The position numbers and the translations under genes were made by a program. The notes beneath the pieces are model-generated. The model was not told the origin of the DNA and did no database searches. It was given only the letters and a program-made list of their open reading frames with translations. A stretch of DNA of 64,000 nucleotides, taken from positions 186,001-250,000 of the forward strand of contig NZ_FQUG01000002.1 in assembly GCF_900129225.1 (NCBI RefSeq), read 5' to 3'. Origin of the DNA: Schwartzia succinivorans DSM 10502. Its GTDB lineage: Bacteria > Bacillota > Negativicutes > Selenomonadales > Selenomonadaceae. This document shows positions 17,811-26,872 of the stretch, piece after piece; the stretch's first letter is position 1, and every line of letters begins with the position of its first letter.

Positions 17811-19928
17811 ATGCTCAATTACATTATTGTCCAGGCGGGTGGCCGCGGCAGCCGTCTTGAAATTTTAACGAGGAACAAACCCAAGGCACTTGTTCCGGTA
17901 AATAATCTTCCTATGATTTTCCATTTATTTCGAAAGTTCCCGGATAAAAAATTCATTATCATTGGGGATTATCAGCATGAGGTGCTTGAGAAATATCTTA
18001 AAGCATTTGCGGATGTGGACTATACTGTAGTTGTTTCAAAGGGACATAAGGGAACCTGTGCCGGACTTTCGAAGGCATTGGAGCATGTACCTGAGAAGGA
18101 ACGCTTCATGCTGATTTGGTGCGATCTTGTTCTTTCGGAGGAATATGAAATTCCTGAGTCTGATGCAGATATCATTGGCATATCAAAGGATTTTTCCTGT
18201 CGTTGGAAATATGAAAACGGGGAGTTTGCGGAGGAACGCAGCGATAAACAGGGCGTTGCAGGCCTGTTTGTATTCCGTGACAAGGACTCGCTGCTGCAGG
18301 GAGCAAAGCTGCCGGAGGAAGGAGAATTTGTCCGCTGGCTCCAGTTTCAGCATCACACATTTGAAGAAAGTCCTTTATCGGGGACAAAGGAATACGGCCT
18401 TTACAGTGAATGGAGCAAGCTTCCGCGTCTTCGCTGCCGCCCGTTCAACCGTTTAGATGTCAAAGGTGATAAGGTCTACAAATACGGAATAGATAAGCAG
18501 GGAAAAGATCTTGCCGTCCGTGAAATAAACTGGTACAGAACAATACAGGGAACACCATTTAAGAATATACCCCATATATTCAGCTATGATCCGCTTTGTA
18601 TGGAATGGATTGACGGCAAAAATATTTACGAATATTCCTTTATTCCTGATGAACAGAAGAAGGATATACTGCAGCAGATTATCGGATGCCTGAAGGAAGT
18701 ACACCGTCTGGGGACAATGCCTGCTGACAGAGACAGCTTTTATAACGCATATATCGGAAAGACCTTTGACAGGCTCAAAAAGGTACGGGAGCTTGTTCCG
18801 TTTGCCAATGATGAATATGTAACCATCAATGGGCGCAGATGCCGCAACATTTTTTATCACCGGGAAGAGGTAGAGCGTCTTACTATGCAATACTGCCCTA
18901 AGGAATTTCGTGTGATTCACGGAGACTGCACATTCAGCAATACAATGCTTCGCCATGATACTGAGCCTGTACTGATTGATCCACGGGGTTATTTCGGACA
19001 TACAGAGATCTTGGGTGACCCGGCGTACGATTGGGTTAAGCTTTATTATTCGCTTATTAGCAATTACGACCAGTTTAATCTTAAAAGATTCACGCTCGAA
19101 ATAAATGAAACTGACATCAAGCTTGAAACAGCATCCAATAACTGGGAAAACATGGAGAATGAATTCTTCCATCTTTTGGCCGGCGAAGTTACGCGCAGTC
19201 AGATGAAGCTTCTTTTGGCACTCACATGGCTGTCGCTCACGACCTATGCGTGGGAAGATTATGACTCCATATGCGGCGCGTTTTATCAGGGACTTTATTA
19301 TCTCGAAGAGGCCTTTGAGATGGAGAGCGCCTATGAACCGTATTTTGAAAAAAATATCCGTACAATTGATTCGGCGCTGCACTCTATCAGCCGTATCCAG
19401 ATGGAAGGGCTAATTGAGGACTGCGCGGAAACGCTGCGTGACGGACGTCATAAGATTATAGCGACTGGCCTGGGCAAAAATGTTCCTATATGTGAAAAGT
19501 TTGTGGGAACTATGCTTTCCCTTGGGCTCAATGCAGGCTTCCTTAATACGAATTCGGCGATTCATGGTGATATGGGTATGGTTCGTCCGGGGGATTTGGT
19601 CATTATACTTACCAAGAGCGGCGCAACGGAGGAATCCATTTATCTTGCAGAGTTGCTGAAAAAGCGCGAAGGGGTAAAGCTTTGGCTTTTAAGCTTCAAC
19701 CCGGAAAGCATATTGAGCGGTATGATTGAAAAGAAGCTGCTGATTCATTTGGAGGACGAAGGGGACTTGTGGAACATCATGCCGAATAATTCCACAACGC
19801 TGAATCTTATCGTGCTGCAGACTGTGGCAAATGAATTGGCGCGGAAGCTGAATCTTTCCTTGGAGGAGGATTTTAGACCGAATCATCCGGGCGGAGCTAT
19901 AGGAGCGAAGATGCGCTATGGGAAATGA
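17811..19928 (+). CDS. trifunctional nucleotidyltransferase - APH-type kinase - SIS isomerase
   Basis: 705 residues with three recognisable enzymes in one chain. Residues 1-~225: sugar-1-phosphate/choline-type nucleotidyltransferase (VQAGGRGSRLEILTRNKPKALVPVN). Residues ~230-510: aminoglycoside/choline-kinase fold (catalytic VIHGDCTFSNTM and Mg-binding VLIDPRG). Residues ~520-705: SIS sugar-phosphate isomerase (IIATGLGKN, IILTKSGATEE, ending NHPGGAIGAK, the KdsD/KpsF-type tail without CBS domains). With the overlapping HAD gene this covers isomerase, kinase, phosphatase and nucleotidyltransferase, the steps used to make an NDP-heptose; NDP-pentose or a LicA/LicC-like role are alternatives. 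RBS GGGGGG six bases before ATG. Confidence 0.88.
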   Translation: MLNYIIVQAGGRGSRLEILTRNKPKALVPVNNLPMIFHLFRKFPDKKFIIIGDYQHEVLEKYLKAFADVDYTVVVSKGHKGTCAGLSKALEHVPEKERFMLIWCDLVLSEEYEIPESDADIIGISKDFSCRWKYENGEFAEERSDKQGVAGLFVFRDKDSLLQGAKLPEEGEFVRWLQFQHHTFEESPLSGTKEYGLYSEWSKLPRLRCRPFNRLDVKGDKVYKYGIDKQGKDLAVREINWYRTIQGTPFKNIPHIFSYDPLCMEWIDGKNIYEYSFIPDEQKKDILQQIIGCLKEVHRLGTMPADRDSFYNAYIGKTFDRLKKVRELVPFANDEYVTINGRRCRNIFYHREEVERLTMQYCPKEFRVIHGDCTFSNTMLRHDTEPVLIDPRGYFGHTEILGDPAYDWVKLYYSLISNYDQFNLKRFTLEINETDIKLETASNNWENMENEFFHLLAGEVTRSQMKLLLALTWLSLTTYAWEDYDSICGAFYQGLYYLEEAFEMESAYEPYFEKNIRTIDSALHSISRIQMEGLIEDCAETLRDGRHKIIATGLGKNVPICEKFVGTMLSLGLNAGFLNTNSAIHGDMGMVRPGDLVIILTKSGATEESIYLAELLKKREGVKLWLLSFNPESILSGMIEKKLLIHLEDEGDLWNIMPNNSTTLNLIVLQTVANELARKLNLSLEEDFRPNHPGGAIGAKMRYGK

Positions 19929-20292
19929 ATTGCGGCTGACAGAGCTTGGACATACATGGCTTTTGGATATTGACGGAACTCTTTTGAAGCATAATGGGTA
20001 CAAAAACGGCGGAGATGAAGTACTTGAAGGTGTCGAAGAGTTTTTCAATTCTCTGCGTGAAGAGGACACAGTGGTTCTCCTTACGGCACGTTCTGAGGAT
20101 ATGCGGGAGGAGACAGAGAAATTCCTTCGAATGGCAGGAATCAGGTATGACCACATTATTTTCGGACTGCCTACCGGAGAGCGTATTCTGGTGAATGATG
20201 ACAAGCCCTCAGGAAGATGTATGGGATATGCTTTGAATAAAAGACGTGATGAGAAATTGAAGATTAACTGTGTGATTGATGCTGAGTTGTGA
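19918..20292 (+). CDS. small HAD-superfamily phosphatase
   Basis: 124 residues. HAD motif I is WLLDIDGTLL with both catalytic aspartates, motif II is VVLLTARSED (Thr), then the HIIFGLPTGERILVNDDK region carrying the motif III lysine/motif IV aspartates. It is short and capless, like the BcbF/GmhB-type sugar-phosphate phosphatases found in capsule loci. It overlaps the trifunctional gene by 11 bases, implying tight co-expression and a step in the same activation pathway, removal of the terminal phosphate before nucleotidyl transfer (inference). Confidence 0.82.
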   Translation: MGNELRLTELGHTWLLDIDGTLLKHNGYKNGGDEVLEGVEEFFNSLREEDTVVLLTARSEDMREETEKFLRMAGIRYDHIIFGLPTGERILVNDDKPSGRCMGYALNKRRDEKLKINCVIDAEL

Positions 20293-20312
20293 AGAGGAAA
20301 GTTGTCAACGAG

Positions 20313-20993
20313 ATGGACGAGAATAAAATTTGTTTTATCACCTGTGTGAATGATGAAGAATGGTACAGCGAGTGTCTGCTGTATCTGAAGCATCTGGATA
20401 TTCCGGATGGCATGCAGGCGGAATATATCGGAATCCGTGGTGCGGCGTCCATGGCGGCAGGATATAACCGGGCTATGCAGCAGTCTGATGCGAAATATAA
20501 GGTATATCTTCATCAGGATACGCTGCTGGTGAAAAAGGATTTCGTATCCGGGATAAAGAGTATATTTCAGGATGAATTAATTGGCGCAATAGGAGTCATA
20601 GGCTGCAAGAATCTCCCTGCCAGCGGAATATGGTGGGATGGCATGCGTACATTTGGCCGTGTGCTCCATGCCTGTGAGGCAGAGAGCATCGTGGACAGCG
20701 AGCTGCAGGAGCCGCGGGGGGAATACACACCTGTTGAGGCGGTGGACGGCCTTTTGATTGCTACACAGTACGATATACCGTGGAGAGAAGATATTTTTAC
20801 AGGCTGGCATCTTTATGATACCTCTCAGTGCAAGGAGTTTGCACGGCGGGGATATCGGGTAGTAGTGCCGAACCAGACAGATGGCTTTTGGTGCATACAT
20901 TGTCCTAAGGAAAAACCACTGGCACCGGAGTACAAAGGATATCAGAAAGCGTTTTTAGATGAATATGGGAACGAGCTTCAGCCTGAGGTATGA
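20313..20993 (+). CDS. StrF-like glycosyltransferase (Glyco_tranf_2_5)
   Basis: About 226 residues. A GTG at 20289 in frame has no RBS; ATG 20313 has AGAGGAAAG upstream and gives the normal start MDENKICFITCVNDE. Key features: GAASMAAGYNRAM, YLHQDTLL with the HQD triplet that stands in the position of the GT2 DxD, VEAVDGLLIATQYD and YDTSQCKEF. Single-domain relative of the N-terminal half of the 9151-10704 protein. The stop overlaps the next possible start. It probably transfers a sugar in the same glycan pathway; donor unknown. Confidence 0.8.
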   Translation: MDENKICFITCVNDEEWYSECLLYLKHLDIPDGMQAEYIGIRGAASMAAGYNRAMQQSDAKYKVYLHQDTLLVKKDFVSGIKSIFQDELIGAIGVIGCKNLPASGIWWDGMRTFGRVLHACEAESIVDSELQEPRGEYTPVEAVDGLLIATQYDIPWREDIFTGWHLYDTSQCKEFARRGYRVVVPNQTDGFWCIHCPKEKPLAPEYKGYQKAFLDEYGNELQPEV

Positions 20994-21016
20994 AAAACGG
21001 CAGAGGAGGAAAAATT

Positions 21017-22078
21017 GTGAAACAGATGACGAGTATCATCATATTGAGCTTTAATACACTTTCGTTTACAAAGCTTTGTATAGAAAGCATCCGCCGTCAT
21101 ACCACGAAGGGACTTTATGAAATCATTGTAGTGGATAATAATTCACATGACGGCTCTGCAGAATGGCTTGAAGGGCAGGCGGATATACGGCTCATCAAAA
21201 ATGACTGGAATGCCGGATTCTCCGCAGGATGCAATCAGGGACTGGCTATTGCCGAGGGAAGTGAGCTGCTTCTTCTGAACAGTGATACAATCGCAACACC
21301 ACACTGGCTTTCGAATCTGTGCAAGGCACTTTACAGCAGTCCTTCTGTCGGCGCGGTGGGATGTATGACGAATTTCTGTATTAACGGGCAGCAGATGGAG
21401 GGCCCTTATCAGGATATAGATGGGTTGGAGAAATTTACCCGGGAATTTAATAAAAGCGACTCATCGAAATGGATACGCAAGCTTTTGCTTATAGGCTTCT
21501 GTTTCCTGTTCAAGCGGGAGGTTTATGAAAAGATTGGCCCGCTTGATGAAAGCTTTACTCCGGGAAACTTTGAAGATGATGATTATTCCCTGCGTATCTG
21601 GCAGGCAGGTTATGAGATACTTTTGTGCAAGGATACGTACATTCATCATTTTGGAAATGTGTCATTTCTCTCAGGGAAATCACATGCTGATGTTGAAAAA
21701 AATGCTGAAAAGTATAATGCTCTTATCGACAGGCATGCGCAGATTTTTAGAAACAAATGGACAAACCTTGGAAATTATAAATTTATGGAGCCTGATGAGC
21801 TTGTGCCTAGCCTTAGAAGCCGCCCAGTGCCGACTTTCGATGCAGTACTCGCGGCAATGCAACGGGGCAACCATGCTTTTCGTCAGAAGAAATGGGCACG
21901 TGCCCTTGATGAATACAGTAAAGTATTGTCGATGCAGCCTGAAAATAAAAAAGCGATAATTAACGCGGCGCTCGTTGCGCGAAAGCTGGGCGATGAAGAA
22001 ACCGCAAGGGCATTGGCAGTCTCGGGAAACGTTGAAAGGGAAGTATTTGAAATAGGCGAGATTGTTGAAGCTGTGTAG
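21017..22078 (+). CDS. GT2 glycosyltransferase with C-terminal TPR-like tail
   Basis: About 353 residues. GTG 21017 has GAGGAGG seven bases upstream; an ATG at 20990 overlaps the previous stop but has no RBS. Rhamnosyltransferase-type GT2: TSIIILSFNTLSFTKLCI, VVDNNSHDGS, NAGFSAGCNQGL, LLLNSDTIA (DxD) and GNFEDDDYSLR. The last ~90 residues (HAFRQKKWARALDEYSKVLSMQPENKKAI) are a TPR pair, recalling the TPR regions of the GT41 enzymes and possibly used for protein-acceptor contact (inference). Confidence 0.88.
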   Translation: MKQMTSIIILSFNTLSFTKLCIESIRRHTTKGLYEIIVVDNNSHDGSAEWLEGQADIRLIKNDWNAGFSAGCNQGLAIAEGSELLLLNSDTIATPHWLSNLCKALYSSPSVGAVGCMTNFCINGQQMEGPYQDIDGLEKFTREFNKSDSSKWIRKLLLIGFCFLFKREVYEKIGPLDESFTPGNFEDDDYSLRIWQAGYEILLCKDTYIHHFGNVSFLSGKSHADVEKNAEKYNALIDRHAQIFRNKWTNLGNYKFMEPDELVPSLRSRPVPTFDAVLAAMQRGNHAFRQKKWARALDEYSKVLSMQPENKKAIINAALVARKLGDEETARALAVSGNVEREVFEIGEIVEAV

Positions 22079-22131
22079 AGGGCTAAGATCAGACTAAAAC
22101 AGCGCAATATAGTGAAAAGGAAACGGAAGTT

Positions 22132-23928
22132 ATGGTTAAAGTCATTGCAATATCTATGGTCAAAAACGAAGCGGACGTAATCGAGAGCTTTGTCCGCCAT
22201 ACATTGAGTTTTGCGGATGAAATGCTGATTGCTGAGCACAGCAGTACGGATAAGACCATGGAAATTCTGCGAAAGCTGCAGGAAGAAGGGCTTCCCATAA
22301 CCGTACGGCGGATCTATACAGCGGGTTTTGTCCAGTTTGAGACTATGAACACGCTTTTACGTGAAGCGGCAGTTGATAAAGAAGCAGATATAGTTTTGCC
22401 TCTTGATGCTGATGAATTTCTTGTGAATACGGTGACAGAAGAACCACTCCGGGATATCGTTCGTAAGCTTGATTCGAATAAATTGTACAGGCTGCGGATG
22501 CGTGTCTGTGAACCGGCAGAACCCTATAAAGATGAAGATTGTTTTATGCTGTCGCGCACGCTGCGCTGTGGAACCGGGTATGCACAAGGGCAGAAGGTCA
22601 TCATAGGAGGCGCATTATACAGAAAATATCCATTTCAGCTTGCACAGGGCAATCATTACTGTTTCTGGATTTCTGAAGCTGGGGAAGAGAAGGTTGCCTG
22701 GAGCAACTTGGAACATATTTATTTAGCCCATTTTTTATGGCGCAGCAATGAGCAGTATCTTTGCAAAATCCGCACACTGCGTTTGAACTCGGTTGCGAAT
22801 TATTCACTTCATACTCCGACGGCGCTTTTGATGTCCAGGTATCAAAAAATTGCAGCAGGGAATGGAGAGGGCTGTACCTTTGAAGGTCCATATGAAATCG
22901 TTGATTTTAATGGCGTAGTTACACCTCAGACGTTGCGTTACAGTAAAAATGTACGTCCTGATCCTGAACAGCGCCTTTTTGAAGTTGGAATACAGATTGC
23001 AGCAGCGCATGCTGAAGCACGGGTACTAGCCAGACATCGTATAGTTACGTCGGTTGTGCCATATAATGGAGATGATGCTGCATTGCGCGCATCTTTGCAG
23101 ACGATTTATGAACAGCTATACCCGTATAAAGAAGCATTCGTTTTGTCCTTTTGCGAACCTGACGATAGGTCACGGAGCATTATAAATGAGTTTAATGCGC
23201 TGCCACCATATGGGGATTCAAGCGTGGTGCGCCCTGAAAAAATGAAAGTCACGCTTATTTCGGCAGAAAACGGAAATATTTTTACATGTCTTTCAGATAA
23301 GGCATCGGGAGACTATGTGCAGTGGCTTCTTCCGGGGGATACGCTGGCTCCGGATAAGCTTACAAGGATGGTTGCAAGCATTGAATTTGCGGATTATCCG
23401 TTTGACTTCATATTTACGAACGGAGACGAAAAATTTGAAAATTGGCTGCCGTGGGGAAATCTTCCCGCTGACCGTGAATTTTTGATGGCAGATCGTATTG
23501 AGATTTGGAAATACTGCCTTAAACAAGGGAAATATCCCGCTGCAGGTCTTGCCGGAGCACTGTTCCGTCGTGAAATTATGGAATCGAGAAACTGGCTTGA
23601 AAGCGGATTCCTTGACGGGCGGTCATTACAGCTTACGATATGGCGTATGCTTTGCACACCGGCAAAAGGAGATGGAGCTCTTACCCAAGCTGCTGTGATA
23701 CAGAAAATGTACAGCACATCATCGCGAAAAAAAATAAACATCATCGATTGGATCTGGCATCAGATTGAGTGGTACTGTCTGCTTGATGAGGATAAGGCGC
23801 TGCTTGATAAGGAAGACTGGGTGCGTTCACGCAAATGGTTAAAGGAGAATTCTTCTATTGTGGAATCTCACGATGGAGTGCCGGCTGCTTTATGGGAGCA
23901 GTATCAGGAGATATTGTGGAAAATTTGA
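22132..23928 (+). CDS. GT2-family glycosyltransferase with second GT-A-like half
   Basis: 598 residues. Residues 1-~290 match Glyco_tranf_2_4: VIAISMVKNEADVIESFV, AEHSSTDKT, and IVLPLDADEFL as metal-binding DxD, followed by a His-rich region (GNHYCFW, HIYLAHFLWR). Residues ~300-590 look like a second, degenerate GT2 fold (HRIVTSVVPYNGDDAALRASL..., DYVQWLLPGDTLAPDKL). The second half lacks a clear DxD and may be structural. A strong terminator follows 22 bases after the stop, so this is the last gene of the left transcription unit. Confidence 0.8.
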   Translation: MVKVIAISMVKNEADVIESFVRHTLSFADEMLIAEHSSTDKTMEILRKLQEEGLPITVRRIYTAGFVQFETMNTLLREAAVDKEADIVLPLDADEFLVNTVTEEPLRDIVRKLDSNKLYRLRMRVCEPAEPYKDEDCFMLSRTLRCGTGYAQGQKVIIGGALYRKYPFQLAQGNHYCFWISEAGEEKVAWSNLEHIYLAHFLWRSNEQYLCKIRTLRLNSVANYSLHTPTALLMSRYQKIAAGNGEGCTFEGPYEIVDFNGVVTPQTLRYSKNVRPDPEQRLFEVGIQIAAAHAEARVLARHRIVTSVVPYNGDDAALRASLQTIYEQLYPYKEAFVLSFCEPDDRSRSIINEFNALPPYGDSSVVRPEKMKVTLISAENGNIFTCLSDKASGDYVQWLLPGDTLAPDKLTRMVASIEFADYPFDFIFTNGDEKFENWLPWGNLPADREFLMADRIEIWKYCLKQGKYPAAGLAGALFRREIMESRNWLESGFLDGRSLQLTIWRMLCTPAKGDGALTQAAVIQKMYSTSSRKKINIIDWIWHQIEWYCLLDEDKALLDKEDWVRSRKWLKENSSIVESHDGVPAALWEQYQEILWKI

Positions 23929-23950
23929 AACAATAACAAGTATTTTGCTT

Positions 23951-23992
23951 AACATCAGGGAGAATGATATATGTGCTCTTTGATGTTTTTTT
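23951..23992 (+). terminator. Rho-independent terminator
   Basis: 12-bp stem (AACATCAGGGAG with CTCTTTGATGTT, two G-U pairs), 13-base loop, then seven Ts directly after the stem. It closes the transcription unit ending at 23928 and separates it from the promoter region of the next gene. Confidence 0.88.
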
Positions 23993-24056
23993 GTATTTGT
24001 GCAGGGATTTACAGCTTTATGTCGAAATTATAATCGTGTGTAAGAATTTTGTACCT

Positions 24057-24083
24057 TTAATTTTGTTTTTCTTTTGTCGATAA
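24057..24083 (+). promoter_or_regulatory. sigma-28-like (flagellar) promoter candidate
   Basis: TTAA at 24057-24060, exactly 15 bases, then GTCGATAA at 24076-24083: one mismatch per box to the commonly quoted TAAA-N15-GCCGATAA. It lies between the strong terminator and the start at 24127, where a promoter is needed. If real, it would link the glycan genes to the flagellar regulon; not demonstrated. Confidence 0.42.
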
Positions 24084-24126
24084 AATAATAGACATCTACA
24101 GCCTATAAAGGATTGGAGCGAATAAA

Positions 24127-25404
24127 ATGCTATCAAGGAAGACACGCAGTCAGATAATTGAACTCATTGAAACTGTGCGTGGGGGCCTTGTGTGCCAAAA
24201 TACGAAGGAAAGAGCCGCAATGCTTGACGAGTGCATTGCGGCTTTGTCTGTATCTGAAGATGTATGCGGAACAGAACTTCCTGCTGAGAGGTTCGAACAG
24301 TACAAAGACACGATGGATACCGTAAAAACGGCAATGCTGCAGCTTAAAGCAGATCCTGAGGCAGAAGAAATAGTAACTCTCAGCCTGCAGCTGATGGGTT
24401 GGCTGCTTGAGCAGCTTAAGAATGAGCCTGTCAAAAAGGAAATTGTGTTTTTGCCGTATAAGGCATCCATGTGGGATAGCCTTGAAAGCATTTGGAAAGC
24501 CGCCTATGAGGACAAGGAGCATTGCAACACATATGTTATACCGATTCCATATGCAGAATTAGTCCAAGATGCACAAGGACAGCTGGCCTTGCACTCATGG
24601 CATTGCGATATAAACGAAATGCCGGACTATGTTCCGGTCATAGACAATGAGACGGTTAATCTCGAAGAAATGCATCCAGATGTTATTTATATCCATAATC
24701 CTTACGATAATACGAACTATGTCACATCCGTAGATTTGCGATATTATTCATCGGAGCTTAAAAAGTATACCGATAAGCTCATATATGTCCCTTATTTTGT
24801 TGTGGTGGGAGGGCAGCTGGATCCTGATTTTGCAACGAAGCCCGGTGTTATAAATGCTGACCATGTCATCGTTCAGGATGAAAATATCAAAGAGCAGTAC
24901 GAGAAATATTATCCCGGAGGCAATCCGCCGAAAGGAAAGTTCCTTGCGCTTGGTTCCCCGAAGTTTGATAAGGTAATGACCTCCAAACGTGAAGATTATA
25001 CGCTACCGAAGGAATGGCAGGAAATAGTTAAGGATAAAAAGATAGTTCTGTACAACACAAGTGTAGGAACAGCTTTGAGACATACTGAAAAAATTTGTGA
25101 CAAACTACGCTTTGTGTTTGATGTTTTCAAGGGAAGAAATGATGCAGCTCTGTGGTGGCGTCCGCATCCGCTTATGGAATCTACACTGCGTTCAATGAGA
25201 CCGGAAGTGCTTGAAGAATATGAGGCACTTAAAAATCAGTACATTAAAGAAGGCTGGGGAATATACGACGATACAGCAGACTTGGATAGGGCAATTATCT
25301 GCTCGGATGCATATTATGGAGATATAAGCAGTGTAGTAGAGCTGTATAAAAAAACGAAGAAGCCTATAATGATTCAGAATATGGAATTGGTGGGTATCCG
25401 CTGA
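24127..25404 (+). CDS. CDP-glycerol glycerophosphotransferase (TagF)-like protein
   Basis: 425 residues. The N-terminal ~110 residues are a helical region without recognised motifs. The rest follows the Glyphos_transf pattern: FLPYKASMWDSL, VIYIHNPYDN, YVPYFVVVGG, VIVQDENIKEQY, GSPKFDKV, VLYNTSVGTALRH, WWRPHPLME and the C-terminal YGDISSVVELYKKTKKPIM (the donor-site DISSV element). The family transfers polyol phosphates such as glycerol-phosphate from CDP-donors. This fits the CDP-pentitol gene set at 45180-47694 as a possible donor source (inference). First gene after the putative sigma-28-like promoter. Confidence 0.82.
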   Translation: MLSRKTRSQIIELIETVRGGLVCQNTKERAAMLDECIAALSVSEDVCGTELPAERFEQYKDTMDTVKTAMLQLKADPEAEEIVTLSLQLMGWLLEQLKNEPVKKEIVFLPYKASMWDSLESIWKAAYEDKEHCNTYVIPIPYAELVQDAQGQLALHSWHCDINEMPDYVPVIDNETVNLEEMHPDVIYIHNPYDNTNYVTSVDLRYYSSELKKYTDKLIYVPYFVVVGGQLDPDFATKPGVINADHVIVQDENIKEQYEKYYPGGNPPKGKFLALGSPKFDKVMTSKREDYTLPKEWQEIVKDKKIVLYNTSVGTALRHTEKICDKLRFVFDVFKGRNDAALWWRPHPLMESTLRSMRPEVLEEYEALKNQYIKEGWGIYDDTADLDRAIICSDAYYGDISSVVELYKKTKKPIMIQNMELVGIR

Positions 25405-25451
25405 TGGAGATTGGATCTATGTATTAATTATTTTAATAAGGCGTTGGTACG

Positions 25452-26699
25452 ATGATGAATTATAAAAATTTGAAAATTGCAGTTGCAGGTATGGGGTATG
25501 TTGGACTGTCTTTGGCAGTATTGATATCACAACATCATGATGTCATTGCGGTTGATGTTGATAAAGATAAAGTTGATAAGGTAAATAGAAAAGAGTCCCC
25601 TATTAAGGATGAGTACATAGAGCGGTACCTCAAGGAGAAAAACCTTCGATTGACTGCAAAAATAGCCAGAGATAGTGCATATAAGGATACAGATTATGTG
25701 ATAATTGCTACGCCTACAAATTATGATTCCGTAACGCAGCATTTTGATTGCCTATCGGTAGAGCGTGTTATTGAGCAGGTGCTAAAAGATAGTAAAACGG
25801 CTGTCATAGTTATAAAGAGTACTGTACCTGTCGGATATACGGATAGTATTAGGCAAAAATTTAATACTGATAGGATTATTTTTTCACCGGAATTTCTGCG
25901 AGAGTCGAAGGCATTATATGATAACCTATATCCATCACGTATTATTATTGGCTGTAATCTGCAATGCAAAGAAGCAGCCAATACTTTTGCAAGACTTTTG
26001 CAGGATGGGGCATTAAAGGAAAATGTGGATGTTTTGCTTATGGGATTTGCTGAGGCAGAAGCTGTAAAGCTTTTTGCTAATACGTACTTGGCACTCAGAG
26101 TGTCGTATTTTAATGAATTGGATACATATGCTGAAATGAAGGGGTTGGACACGGCTTCCATTATAAGAGGTATTGGCCTGGATCCTCGTATTGGTATGCA
26201 CTATAATAATCCTTCATTTGGATATGGGGGATATTGTTTGCCCAAAGATACTAAGCAGCTATTAGCTAATTATTCGGATGTTCCTCAAAATATGATAGGC
26301 GCCATAGTGGAAAGCAACAGAACCAGAAAGGATTTTATAGCTGATCAAGTGTTGAAAAAAGTCGGTTACTATGATTATTATAGTCATGGCGAATATAACC
26401 GTGGCACAGAGAAGAAATGCATCATTGGTGTTTATAGGCTCACTATGAAGAGTAACTCCGATAATTTTCGCCAGTCAGCCATTCAAGGGGTTATGAAGCG
26501 CATCAAGGCGAAAGGGGCGACAATTGTTATTTATGAGCCTTCATTAAATGCAAATACAACATTCTTTGGTAGCAAAGTTATAGGTGATATAAATGAATTT
26601 AAAAATATGTGTCAATGCATCATAGCCAACAGATTTGATGAATGTTTGAGCGATGTGAGAGAAAAGGTTTATACCAGGGATATATTTGAAAGAGATTGA
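25452..26699 (+). CDS. ugd: UDP-glucose 6-dehydrogenase
   Basis: 415 residues, normal length. Oxidises UDP-glucose to UDP-glucuronate with two NAD+. NAD-binding loop [53 protein letters not shown], and the catalytic cysteine in [15 protein letters not shown] near 260. The C-terminal UDP-binding domain ends [14 protein letters not shown]. It heads the AT-rich cassette; a decayed copy of its last ~40 codons lies at 31680-31784 in the same orientation. Confidence 0.95.
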   Translation: MMNYKNLKIAVAGMGYVGLSLAVLISQHHDVIAVDVDKDKVDKVNRKESPIKDEYIERYLKEKNLRLTAKIARDSAYKDTDYVIIATPTNYDSVTQHFDCLSVERVIEQVLKDSKTAVIVIKSTVPVGYTDSIRQKFNTDRIIFSPEFLRESKALYDNLYPSRIIIGCNLQCKEAANTFARLLQDGALKENVDVLLMGFAEAEAVKLFANTYLALRVSYFNELDTYAEMKGLDTASIIRGIGLDPRIGMHYNNPSFGYGGYCLPKDTKQLLANYSDVPQNMIGAIVESNRTRKDFIADQVLKKVGYYDYYSHGEYNRGTEKKCIIGVYRLTMKSNSDNFRQSAIQGVMKRIKAKGATIVIYEPSLNANTTFFGSKVIGDINEFKNMCQCIIANRFDECLSDVREKVYTRDIFERD

Positions 26700-26872
26700 G
26701 ATGATTTTGTGGAATCTATGATTTGATTAGAAATTATGATTATAAAGAGAGGGTTTGTTAAGATAAAGTATTTGGGGTTCAGCAGTGAACGAAGTAATGC
26801 GATTATTATGTTGCGTAGCAGTGCTGTGGATATTATGTAAATGTAGGGTTAACTATCAAATGGAGGAGTTAG

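Noticed and set aside
18453-19382. 309-codon open frame on the minus strand
   Set aside because: Antisense to the kinase and SIS domains of the trifunctional enzyme; no motif or RBS.
26700-26872. Short open stretch KYLGFSSERSNAIIMLRSS between ugd and the propeller gene
   Set aside because: Checked as a possible gene remnant or leader peptide; no start with RBS and no family resemblance, so not reported as a feature.
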